A stretch of 64,000 nucleotides of DNA from Aphanomyces cochlioides (taxonomy: Eukaryota > Oomycota > Saprolegniomycetes > Saprolegniales > Verrucalvaceae). Position 1 is the first letter of the stretch. Each line of letters starts with the position of its first letter. The translations under genes were made by a program, and so were the position numbers. This document shows positions 8,550 to 19,609 of the stretch, piece after piece. The stretch spans positions 1-64,000 of the forward strand of contig JAHQRK010000024.1 in the NCBI GenBank assembly GCA_019828595.1, in the 5' to 3' direction. The notes under the pieces were generated by a model, which made no database searches, was not told where the DNA came from, and saw only the letters and a list, made by a program, of their open reading frames with translations.

Positions 8550-9902
8550 GTTGGCCTTGCGGATACAGCCGTATATCGAGGACGATGTCAACGACAGAAA
8601 CGCGGTTTGAAGACATCCTTGAACATTGTCTTACCTTTGACGTAGCGGCGACCAACGTAGGCCTTAACATTCGCCCAAATGGTTTCAATGGGCTGGAGAT
8701 TGGAGTGACGCGGCGGCGAATACATGACAGTGTGGCCGTCGCGCTGAGCCATGGCGTTGACAACACGGACAATGTTGCTCGCAATATATTTAACCAATTT
8801 CTCCTATAGCATAGACTTAGTTTCAGTATGTAAATAATCAATTCCATATCTTTCGCATGCATCCACCATAAACAACTTTTTCTACCTTTTCTTGGGGTCC
8901 CAGGTGGCAATGACTTGTGATAACTTGCATTGTCCATCACAATGCACGCCTTTTCAATACCATGATCGCGCAATTCTTTCAATAAAACGCCAAATCATTG
9001 GACAAAACAGTTATTGTCGAACATGGAGTGATAATCTTTGGGCAATTTATTTTATTTTTTTTTTTAACAATATCCAATCCCAATAATGTTGATGTGAGTT
9101 GTTTTTTCCACTTTCAAAAATATCGAGAGCAACAACTTTTGAATATTCATTCCCACCATCAATAATTGTAGCAATAAACAATAAAGACGCCCTTCATGAT
9201 ACTCTTTGATGTTCTTGTCGGGTAAGTTATCGGTATGATAAATTGAATCATGGTGGCGTGAGTAATGATGATGAATATATGACTCATCCAAATATACCAT
9301 AGTCGGACTATTTTGACTATCATAATGAGCAATATCCATGATATTTTGAACATAGATATCCCTCAACAATTGGTTTTTTGTTTAAAAAAACATACTGATC
9401 GAATCACCAATTTTTTGCACGTTTAAAGCCATGTCGTAAAAGATAAAGCTGAACATTGCGTTCACCAGAAGCAATAGCTTTGTTGAAGGTGTAATCCAAA
9501 AACATAAAATCATTTTCAACCAAGAAATCCATAAAATTTCGTCCGACAGTTCTCGTTCGATCAAGACGACGATTTCGAACGAACTCCTGTACAATCGAAA
9601 AGACGTGATCATTGTCGGGAATACGAGTAGGGCGCGCCGATTCGATTAGCAGGAGGGGCAACCACGGCAACCTGTTTAGTTTTCAAGTAATCCCTCCATA
9701 TTTGTTTAACCAGTTTGTCGCTACGGCCCACCATTTGAGCAATTGTTTCACTTGCACGGGGCGTGCAGAGCGAACGCAAATATGAGTGCAAATAAAGAAT
9801 GTCCAGCCGTTCACCCTTCGACAGTGCGCCTTCTCGTTCGTGCTGGACGTATTGTTGTATTTCGGTCGTCAATTCAGGGGTAATAGTAGTGAAGGAGCTC
9901 AT
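8550..9902 (-). pseudogene. Decayed Tc1/IS630-like DDE transposase
   Basis: Pieces of one transposase lie in order on the minus strand but in different frames. The N-terminus (9902-9609) is helix-turn-helix-like with SETIAQMVGRSDKLVKQIW. The next block (9670-9404) includes PDNDHVFSIVQEFVRNRRLDRTR. The first Asp is in TMVYLDESYIHHHYSRH (near 9290), and the second in ACIVMDNASYHKSLP (near 8945). The C-terminal block is MYSPPRHSNLQPIETIWANVK (8797-8588). At least three frameshifts separate them, so no complete protein is made. The order and the motifs DES, DNASYH and PIE..W fit DDE_3-type Tc1/IS630 relatives. It ends 24 bp from the inverted repeat of the next element. Confidence 0.7.
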
Positions 9903-9956
9903 TTGAGATGTCGATAAATTGGTTTATGCACCCATCCGGTTACTTATCCGAACATT

Positions 9957-11995
9957 GTTGCGTGTTTTCCCGGATAATATCCGGCATCGCGAAGGATTGT
10001 TCAGTTCGTGAAGGGGGGGTCAATGTCAACAAGATGCATCTGGCAACAGAAACACACAAAAAGTTGTTAGACGCACACATGGGGAATGACGGAGACGGGA
10101 TGGCGTTGGAGGATCTGGGTATCGGCCACACTTATCAAGTGTGCTTTGCGTAATATAATCGGGTCACGTGAATCAAGCAGCAGCTTGATCGATTAAGACG
10201 CCATCAAGGAATGGACAGGTGAACTACTGGAATCAAAATCCAATGGTCGATCAAGGCCTGTACAGGGTGAATTAATTATTTTGCAGACCTGCTGATATCG
10301 AAAATGGAACGTGGCCTTTGTGTCTCTATATGGTAAGCCTACTCTCTGAGTTAGTGTTCGAGGAGTTGGCAAGGACTAAGAATATACGGCGCTACTTGGC
10401 GCTAATAGAGGTAACATCTACTGGTATCAATAACGGTTGGTAAGTCTCGTTCGAAAGATTCATTGACAGCCTGTCATGACGTCTATTGCATGAGGAGGAA
10501 ATGATTCGATTGCATTTCAAGCTTTTGACCCGAGTCGAAAAAACGACAGGTCTTCCCGATGTCCGAGCAGTCCAATCAGTGGTCGGACTGGTCTTCCAGA
10601 GGACTGATGGCACAAGTTTGTGGTTTCTGTGTTTCAACTGAACGATCAGACAAACGAAGACTCTGCATTAAGTGTAGGCCAATATCGAAATTGGCGAAAG
10701 TTATCTACTTCTAATCGAAAAAGTCGACGTCAAGCCGTCTCATTGAATGCCCTTGGCGATTAATTGCCTCTGGCGATGACAGTGGTGCTTGGAGAATTAA
10801 ATCAGAAACAGGTGATCATAACCATGAATTGATTGGATCCGACAATACGTTGTTTATGTAAATTACTAATATATTGATTCATTCATGGCTTGCGAAATGG
10901 CATTGTCTTGTTTCAAGCTGTCGATCTATATAAGCAGGCATTTTGACAATCCTTTCGAATTCCATGGCATTTGCAGGAAACATCTCTGAAATTTGTGTTG
11001 ACACACAATCGTTTGCACGGAAAACCGAATTCAGTGCTTGTTCTGAAATTTTCAGCTGAATAGTTTCGCCTTTAAGGCTCAGAGGCTGTAGAAGATGCAC
11101 GTAGCACACAGACAGTTGTTCTAAAGGACCACAGCGACGCTCACACGTGATAAAAGGGCTTTACAGCCTTCAAAAGGATGCCGCCCATGGCATGATTAAT
11201 TCATGGATGCAAAGAATGTATGAGTAACGTTAGTGAACAGGAGACGTTTATCTTTGCAGAGATGAACTGCAAAACATGTAGTGAAACAAGATCCAATACA
11301 GTGTACTTGCGCTAGCCTTGAAGAAGGAGGCACTTCTATTCAAGACTATATGATTCAACTAGCAAGGAGTCATGCGCAGCCTGGGATCAGCAATTGGAGA
11401 GGACATCAAACGCCTCATCATCTCTGTAAAATCATGAAAATATACTACTACTTAACGAAAGATTTGGATCGTCCAAGACGCATGATTCACGCGTACCGTG
11501 TACTTTGAATATTCTTTGAGCGTCACACTTGGCTTTTGTTCTGCAAGTTCCATGGATACAATGTACTCTCAATTTGGTTGAAGGAGAACATGAAATTGTT
11601 TTCCAATACCTTGAAGGGAATTCGGATTATCTGACAATTTGGAATGACATAGCTGCTGTGCTCCATGCGCAACTCATCGCCTAGCCTTGTGTTCAAACAC
11701 CTCATTTTCGTTGAAACAGCTGGTTTTGGAGATCTTTGTCCGAGAAAACACTCAACAATAGGGGGTTTCAAAGCTGGCCAGAAAACAGGAAAGAATGCAG
11801 AACACATGTTTGTTTTCCTTATTTTTTGTCCAATCATGCCTATCTGTTGTGTTTCCTAATCGGCCACAGAAACCAATTCGATTGCCAAACAGATCAGAAG
11901 ACAGACCATGGTGCGCTTTTCGGAACGGCAGACACTCATCAAAGAGCTTAAGCGAGTGATTGCCATCTTTGCAGCTTCATCCTCCTTCAGTATTG
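9957..11995. other. Interior of inverted-repeat element, no gene resolved
   Basis: Short frames on both strands (for example 10392-10637 -, 10879-11109 -, 11281-11508 +, 11523-11837 -) without recognisable motifs; probably eroded transposase sequence. Confidence 0.4.
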
Positions 11996-12750
11996 TCAAC
12001 ACAATGAATTCATTTCACGCATGAGGCCGCATTCTCTCATGATTTCATCGTGTATTTGCTTCCGTTGTAAAACTTCTTGCTCTTTAGCCTTGACATCAAC
12101 TTCCTTTTGGCGCAATTCTGCTTCCCACTTTCTTGTTTCCATCAGCTCGTGGGCAAATTGCAGTTGCACCTTGATTTGGTCCTTCATAGCGCTTGCTATG
12201 CTCTCTCCAAACGACTTGTGCGCCTTATCACTGACCAATTTCAATTCCTTCTTTTGTGGCTTGACTGTATCGTCATCAGCATGTCTGGGAGGTGAACGTA
12301 TAGAGCGCTTCACACATATTGTTAGCGATTAAGAAAAATGTCATTGTCTTACCTCTGTTTGAGCAAGAGCCTCGTCGCGTTCAGCTTGGCTCCGGCCGTC
12401 AAAGTTTTTCGGACGTTTTCAAGATGGCCCTGCCCTGTTTGCCGTTCCCAGTCCTTGGCTTGTACAAAGGATGCATTCAAGCGAGCAATCTTGTCAAGAA
12501 CAGACGACCCATCGCGATATAAGCCATGAGACCGAAGCAAGACCGATATCTCGTTCGCAATCGTTTTCTTGCTGGAGCCAGTCTTCGTCTTGACAGCCCC
12601 TTTGAAGCGCATCCAGTTTGTATGATTTCCATTTCCATGCCGATCGCAAAATGTAATCCATGATATTAGTATGTCCATTGAGCTGCGACCTCCCACAGCA
12701 TAAGCCACACATTCGCTACACTTGCATGAGTCTCCAATCCAGGCCACCAT
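11996..12750 (-). CDS. Myb/SANT-like coiled-coil accessory protein of a transposon
   Basis: Predicted as complement(join(11996..12284, 12353..12750)), 228 aa. The intron (12285-12352) starts GTAAGA and ends CCCAG, and restores frame exactly (AG|A = Arg). The first ATG in the open frame is at 12750; the frame is open upstream only from a TTG at 12804. Residues ~35-110 contain spaced tryptophans and ISWITFCDRHGNGNHTNWM..., then KTIANEISVLLRSHGL and ASFVQAKDWERQTGQG. This layout is typical of the DNA-binding Myb-like proteins that accompany transposases in oomycetes. The C-terminus is a long charged coiled coil (MKDQIKVQLQFAHELMETRK...). It lies inside the inverted-repeat element, so an accessory role in transposition is likely but not shown. 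Confidence 0.6.
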
Positions 12751-13003
12751 ATCACTCCAGGTTTCGTGAGTGGAGGAGAACCACAGGAACTCTTCTTGAC
12801 GCAAAATGCCGTAAGAAATCAGAGAAAAAGCTATGAATTATACCCAATCGCTTTATTCACCACGATGAGACAAATTTCTGTTCTGTTTTCTGTTTCAGCT
12901 TTGAAATCCCCTAATGTTCGGATAAGTAACCGGATGGGTGCATGTATAATAAATGCGGGTGCACGGATCATTTCCCTTTGGGGAATTGTAAGTCTGAAAA
13001 TAT

Positions 13004-13596
13004 TACACCATTTGCCGGTTTAGTTCGTTTAACTTGCGATATATTTCGTATCGTTTGCAATATATTTCGTATCAGTGCAATATATTTCGTATGACTTGCA
13101 TTATATTTCATACCTCTTGCATTTAATTTCATATTTTTTGCTTATATTTCGTATCACGTGCATTAAATTCGCAGAAAAGAGAAAAAGTACACAGAAAATT
13201 TAACAAAAAATTGTTATCGACCTCATAAGAAATTGATGGGACGCTTCAATCACCATATAAGTCAATGCGAGCATCAATCAAGCTCGGCAGAGTTCATATG
13301 CGCTTGCCCGTCGCAAATTCATAGCTCAAGCCAACACTGCAACACATGTGAAACTTCATATCTCAATAGGACGTTGAATATATTTTGCATTACTACGAAT
13401 TAAAATGCACGTGATACGAAATATAAGCAAAAAATATGAAATTAAATGCAAGAGGTATGAAATATAATGCAAGTCATGCGAAATATAAATCGATTTTCGT
13501 CGCCGACCACGAAATTAAATGCAAGTCATACGAAATATATTGCAAACGATACGAAATATATCGCAAGTTAAACGAACTAAACCGGCAAATGGTGTA
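13004..13596. repeat. Fold-back element with internal ~20-bp repeats
   Basis: The left arm (13004-~13175) and right arm (~13400-13596) are long inverted repeats, beginning TACACCATTTGCCGGTTTAG and ending in its complement. Each arm contains 5-7 copies of a motif like GCAATATATTTCGTAT separated by short variable spacers. The ~225-bp centre is unrelated. A TA is present at both outer ends. No coding capacity: a MITE or fold-back transposon. Confidence 0.75.
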
Positions 13597-14868
13597 TTAT
13601 ATCCGGAATCTCCATGTTGTGAGATGGGTGAGAGAGATAGAAGGCTCGCTCGGCACAAGGATAATGGGTGTAGTTCTTTGATGTACGGCTTTCGACTCCC
13701 AGGGGGCGAGGCCAAGCGCAAACAACGTGGGGGAAACTGGGAAAGATGAACTTGGGGAAGTTCGGGAGGGAAAGTGTGGTCTTGCTGCCCGACAAGATGT
13801 GCCAGACTTGGGCACGGGTACAGGGCAATACAGAAAGGGGGAAAACAGTACAGGAGACGTCGGCGCACACAATGAAAGGCACACACAACCGACACAGGAC
13901 ACCGCCGCAGCAAATAAAGACAGTCAACGGCTCCAACGACAATTCTTGGCGTAGTAAACTTCTCGGCAGTGGTCGTAAGGACTCAGTGATCCATACAAGG
14001 CAAAAGCGGAAGTTTTTTATCGTCTTTAACCTCAAATTCTCTACATTAAAGGTTACTCACGTCTCGTTGACTGGTTCTTGGGGCTCTGAGCTCTTTCTTG
14101 CCTTCGTTTCTTTACGCCTCGAGTTGCTTACACTCTCGATGGCTGGCCTTCGCCGCTCTGAACTCTTCATTGGTGGCCATCGAACCCTGTCTGATTTCGA
14201 TTGGTGGGTTCAAGTTCGCCACCCAGGTCGCGTCGTCGCTAGGGCGAATGTTCGGTTGCTTTGTTTCTTGCTTCGGGGCGTGCCGTGTCCTGGTCGGCTT
14301 CAGCTGAGGTGGTTCCTCACTTCTCCTCCCTAACTTCGCCTCACATATATACTTCTTGAGGTCTTCCCGGTCACAATGTTATGAAATTATGACAGGTTGG
14401 ATGGTGTCGACGACTATCAAAGTAGCCAACATAAAAAATACAGTTTTGATGAATCCTGGTTGTCTCGAATGACTACTGCCAATCGCTGGAGTCACATACT
14501 TCAATGTCGGTTATCATTGAGCAAACACGAAATCTACCACACCGAATCGCTCATCTTCAGTACAAGCCCGAGCAGAACGTATTCATGTCCGTCATTCGAC
14601 GAGTTTGGCAGCGTCAACGAGTAAGAGTATCGATTTGGTCGAGACCTCTAAATCAACCAAGTGCTCGATAGTTTTCACATGGCTGATCCCAAAATTTGGG
14701 ATCAGCATGATGCAACAAAAAGACGAAATTCTCTTATGGAGGAGGTCAAGGTCGAAATGGACAAATGAGGAATACTCAACATTATCCCCAAATCACAACG
14801 AGATCAATACAAGGCTTTCCACTGATTGAAGGTTCGACAGAAAAATATTCGTTACGATGGCATAACAT
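13597..14868. other. Intergenic, one short perfect palindrome
   Basis: No convincing gene. A 195-codon + frame at 13746-14333 has no recognisable domain and its composition looks random. 14682-14706 is a perfect 12-bp palindrome (GCTGATCCCAAA and its complement around one base). Confidence 0.4.
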
Positions 14869-16355
14869 TTAGTTGGGGATGCATTGAGAGAACCACTCAG
14901 AATACGCCTTGCACGTGTAGCCAGAGATACAAGTTGTGGCGCCGGAGTGGCCGCTGCCACCGCATTGACCATAAGCACCGACAGCTCCAGACGAAGGCTT
15001 GGCTGTGGTTGGGGCTGAAGTGGCCTTCGTAGTCGCTGGGGCAGAGGTGGCTTTGGTGGTCACTGGTGCAGAGGTGGATTTGGTAGTAGCTGGTGGAGAG
15101 GTGGCCTTGGTGGACACAGGGACAGAGGTGGCATTGGTCGTGATAGGAGCTGTAGTTGGAGCCTTGGTCGATGGGGCAGTCGTAGGAGCAACCACGACGG
15201 ACGTGGTCGAGCCAATGTCACCGACACGGATGTTGGTCATGCTATACGAAGCTGACGTGACAGTTGGAGGCGAGGCAGGGCAAGGACCGTTCGAGCCTGC
15301 ATCCAGCCAAGACATCTCACTAGTCCAGACACTGATGGCAAGAGCCATACCAGTCTTGAGGGCACGGCCCATGGCCTTGAGACCACCGTTGGAGCCATTG
15401 ATTGGTGCCACTGCTGCAAAAACTTTCCATGATTTGAACAGGATTCGGGACAATCTTGCCATTTTGGACGTAGAAGCGGTTGACTTGCACCAAGTCACCG
15501 TTGGCCGTGTTGTCGTCCGTGATGAATTGGGTCACGGCTGTGAATGGCTTGCTGGTGTCAATTGCAAAAGACGAGCCAGGGCCATACAACGTGTGGTTAC
15601 CGACTGTCCAGGGGTTGACACCGCATCCAGCCTTGGCGCACGAGTTGCATTGCTGCGAGTTGGAGCAGGTGTAGACACCGTCAATGACGCAAGGGTGGGG
15701 TGTGACCACATTGGCGAACGCGTTGGCTTCCTAAATATCCATTTCAGCACAGCATTGACCGAGTTTTTTCAAGTTGGCTTCACCGTTGATAAAGTTCATG
15801 TCGTTAGAGCATTGGGCGTCGCAGTTGTCCCATACGTAGCACCAGCCGTGTTGTTGCCGGTCTTGCCACCGTCTTGGGCCATGGGGACAAAGTAGAGAGC
15901 AGCGTTAGCACCACAAGGAACGTTGGAGACATCAACGTCGAAGGTGAATTCTTGGTTGAGGAGCTTGTAGTACTTGTAAGGTTGTCGTCTTCCAAGATGT
16001 ACAAACGGTTGTTGAGTTGGACGTCGAGCTTACCACCGCTGGTGATCACACCCGAAAAAGCATAGCTATAGCCTTCCAAAGCGCAGTTCTTGGCACATGT
16101 GGCGGTGTCAGGGCAAATTGCAGAGTCCCATTGACCATTGGATTGGCAGCTCGTAAAGCCACCGACGTTGTGAGCCCAACGGTAGTTGGCATCAGCCACG
16201 ACCTTGCTCGTTTCAGAGACGCAGCCGCCGGCGAGAGTACACTTTTGGGTCGCCAAAACTGGATGGACTTCAGGGGTGAACGTGCCAATTTGCTGGGCAT
16301 CCGAGAAGGCCACGAGAGCCGTCGCGAGGCTAGGGATGGTAGCAGCGATCTTCAT
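14869..16355 (-). pseudogene. GH7 cellobiohydrolase-CBM1, frameshifted
   Basis: Same architecture as the intact GH7 genes: signal peptide from ATG 16355 ([20 protein letters not shown]), GH7 domain, Ala/Thr/Pro linker and C-terminal CBM1 ending SQCIPN. The reading frame is broken at least three times. One break is after LYILEDDN (near 15985), one lies around the catalytic region (~15730-15780, where EMDIWE is lost), and one is a +4 shift after CSSGT (near 15410). The same +4 shift occurs in the broken copy at 33329. Start-proximal DNA still carries an oomycete core promoter match. It cannot make a working cellulase. Confidence 0.9.
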
Positions 16356-16376
16356 CTTGAATGGTTTGGCACGATG

Positions 16377-16394
16377 AAACTTGGGAAATGAATC
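16377..16394 (-). promoter_or_regulatory. Oomycete Inr+FPR-like core promoter
   Basis: GATTCATTTCCCAAGTTT on the minus strand, ~22 bp before the ATG of the GH7 pseudogene; close to the oomycete consensus GCTCATTYYNCAWTTT. Confidence 0.55.
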
Positions 16395-19300
16395 TGGTGG
16401 GCATTCCGGTGCTCTGTACCAACTGTATAACGCTTCACGATCGACCAACTCATGTACAAGCCAAGAACCTCTCAAGGAGAGGCTGGTAGATGAGAATTTA
16501 TCCAACGACGGCGCGACCTGACTCTATTATCTGATCTGGATGGGTGCACTTGATTGCGTCGATAATACATACCCGATGGCTGCGCGCATCGACTGGCGTT
16601 GGCGAGTTAAAACTTGACTCTCGAGTATCACCTAAGGATTTGATGCAGAAGAGTTGAGTGATGCAAAGGATCTTGGCTTGTTGTCAATCTGAACGGTGGC
16701 AGCGAAACCAACGAGTCGAACTACCCTCTCATTCAAGCGCAGGTAGATGTGTTTTTCGTCGTAGTCGACGTTCAACACCAACCTGTGGCCTTCCTCAGCA
16801 GAGTTACTGCCGTCGTTCATCGGCAAACATGGGAGGCGTTTGTTGTCTGACTTTCCATCAGAGCTGTGCACTTTGCAGCCATGTCGAGCTCAATATCGTT
16901 GAATCATTGTACTCCCACGGCGTCACACTTGTATTTTGAGTGACGCTCCGAGTATTTGTACTGGTATAAGCTTGCCCTCACCCTGTTAGCAGCATCAAGT
17001 ATCTCGATGGGCAACCATTTGACCTGTTCAGAGGTGCGACTTGAAGTACTTGAAGTCTCATCTGAGTTGCGTTACCTACCAGTTGCACAGAACTCTGCAC
17101 AAGGAATCGACTATAACTGACATGGATCACTGCTGCCAGCGCAGTCAATGGCTCTGGCCACCATCTCAATGATCTACAAGGAACATTCGTAGGACTGATG
17201 TCCGACCATTTCATTTTGTGCCTTCCTTCTCGCCACTATCTTGAAGATCGGGATTACTTCCCCACCAATTCACAGTCTCGTTTCCTGCGCGGACGACGTC
17301 GGACATCCGCACAGAAAATTGCACTCACCGCAGCGAAGCGTAGGTCGTGTGTGACAAAGTACGGCGCTTTAAATCGCCCTGGTGATGAAGATATCTTTAA
17401 TTTTGTCGTGTGACCCAAAAGTGTGACCTGACCCGGACATGACCTTTTTCGGACACTACCCCGAAAACAGCGTCTGCCGTTTGGACAGAAAGTTAAATTT
17501 TCTCTGGCTGTTGGATGTCATGGACTCAAAGTCTTATCCAAGCCGTGCTGCAGCTGCAAGAGCACATCCATGGGAAACAGTCAACCTAAGTAGACTCTAG
17601 CGACGTAGTGATTGTACAATTGACGTGGGATAACTTCGCATCTACATCAGCTCATCACTCTCGTCGACAAGCATACGTGTACGGGGCTGCAAAGCATGCC
17701 AGGCCTTGGATTGAAGTAATGTATTTAGCACCTCGTGGATCTTGGAATTGCCCAGCTTAAGCAAAGGCTGGTGTCGTCACCACTGGACAAATTGTTTCGC
17801 ACATTGGCATTCCTCAACTTTCTGTAGTGTGTTTGAACACTTGCATAGCTTACATCGAGCACCAAACCACCCACAACGGCGTCTTTCGTTCCTCCAAGAT
17901 TCTGCGCAAACAGTACAAAGAGTCCAATCGCTTCGTCCTCGTTTGGACGAGGAGGATCCATTAGGAATGTGTTGTTGCCCAAGTAGATCAGTGGATAGTG
18001 CGAATGGCTTGTACGTGAATCATTTCATTCAAAAGGATCTAACAAGACCACAGGTGTGTCTTGGAGCCGCATCCAGACTATGCGAACAACTTCTGACCGA
18101 CAGGATGCAATCTCTGCACCTCTTGACGCCGTCGGCTTTTCAGCCACATTTCCAACTAACGTTATGTAGCAGCCCATCAATCGAGCCATAGGGCACGCTG
18201 TCTCAAGCACAACCAAACCAACGCAGTCTGCGTGACATGATGAATCAAACGATTAACCACTTCGCGAGACCACAGAATCTACAGAATGTACAGGAGCTGC
18301 GCAAGTTCCGGTGGGCCTTCTTTTGGACTGGACGACCCTTCCTTCACAGCGATCTATGAATGTCCATATGTATCTTGACGGCGTCTGGCGTGGTAAAGAT
18401 CGAGGCAGTACTGTGTGTGGTTCAGCTTCATCTACTTATGCGCGCAGAAATGAGTTGATTGCACCAAGAAAAACATAATTTCTGCAATGATGGGTCCGAG
18501 ATGCAGCCGCCAGAAACCACACTTGGTCATGTCAAACTCTTCAGTCACTTCGCTTGACTGGGTTTGTATTTCGATCCATCCACCACATTCTGCGTTGGTG
18601 AAGCCTGGAGTGCACCCATCTGCCACACGCCATACTCAACGGTAGAGTTGTTGTCAAGGGTGCTGTACGTAACAGTTCTTGATTCAAGATTGAAGTTGCT
18701 CATTGTTATACAACTGAAACCTCAAAAGGAAGACCAACGACTCGTCAAACTTTGTTTGCGACTAGAGAACACGTCATGAGCTTCATACTTGTCCGAGGTA
18801 CAAGTGGTGATACGATTTCGACAGCTTCCGATACAGCATGGATGAGAAATTTGCCACTCTGACAAGGAGCCATGACCTGCATGAGCTCCTGCATGACATA
18901 TTTTACCGATGAACGACGCAGTCACACTCTGAATGCATCAGTAATGGCTGTTCAACGTTGAATCTAACGAAATACCCATCTATTAATAGCTGCCTCTCCA
19001 TGAGAGGCTAGCGCTTAAATTAGTCTTGTTGGTTTCACTACTCGATTTGGCTTGGCTACGCTGTGTAGATGGGCGAAGCATGAAATTTGCTTCGCCACCT
19101 TGCCTTTAGTCCGTTGATCTGAATGGAGTCGATGTCCTCAGCTGATACTTGAAACTATATCCACAACTCTGTCGAGAGGCGACGCATGCACACTGGTTTG
19201 ACGCTAATATTGAATGCATTTCGTTGTCATCAGGTAGAACCAACCATATGGGAGTTCTATCAGCAATTGCGCAATGGACGTAGGATAAGCGCTCATTAAT

Positions 19301-19575
19301 ATGATTGACATCCAAGCGCGTGTATGCTTGCGCGGCCTGCATGTCCTTCGCACATAACTTTCTCCAAGCATGGCCACAGCTTTATATCCACAAGCAGCAA
19401 GTTTATAGACTAGGTGGCAGTCGCATTGCTGTACATCAACATAACTTGATCTTCCAACTCGTGGCTGACACAATGAAAAAACGGGCCATGGGCACGGCGA
19501 ATGTAATAACTTGGTCGATCGTGAAGCTTTAGACAGCTGGTGCAGAGCACACTCGAGTGAATAGAATGCCTACCA
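16395..19575. other. 3.2-kb region with gene-like remnants only
   Basis: No intact gene. Several minus-strand frames look less random than background (17725-17982, 18025-18216, 16632-16871, 19106-19345), but they are short, in different frames and match no family I know. They could be a decayed multi-exon gene. 19072-19097 is a 9-bp hairpin (GGCGAAGCA/TGCTTCGCC). Confidence 0.35.
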
Positions 19576-19593
19576 GCTTCATTTCCCAAATTT
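19576..19593 (+). promoter_or_regulatory. Oomycete Inr+FPR-like core promoter of GH7 gene
   Basis: GCTTCATTTCCCAAATTT, almost the full Inr (YTCATTYY) plus flanking promoter region (CAWTTT) consensus. It places transcription start about 30 bp before the ATG at 19610. Confidence 0.7.
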
Positions 19594-19609
19594 CATCGTG
19601 CCATTCAAG

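Larger units (their letters stand above)
9926..12943 (-). mobile_element. Unclassified ~3-kb element with 31-bp inverted termini
   Basis: ATGCACCCATCCGGTTACTT... at 9926-9956 recurs exactly inverted at 12913-12943. Between them lies one spliced minus-strand gene with a Myb/SANT-like region and coiled coil (11996-12750). Many short, unconvincing frames fill 10-11.9 kb, where a transposase would be expected but is not recognisable. The target duplication is unclear (AT at both edges belongs to the repeat). It could be a decayed autonomous element that kept only its accessory gene. Confidence 0.6.

Noticed and set aside
13746..14333. 195-codon + ORF
   Set aside because: No domain, no codon continuity and no neighbours suggesting a gene; likely chance.
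14999..15895. 298-codon + strand ORF (and similar long ORFs opposite the other GH7 copies, e.g. 25475-26521 and 27927-29267)
   Set aside because: Antisense shadow of GH7 coding; its long Val/Ala/Gly runs are the complement of the linker and catalytic-domain codons.
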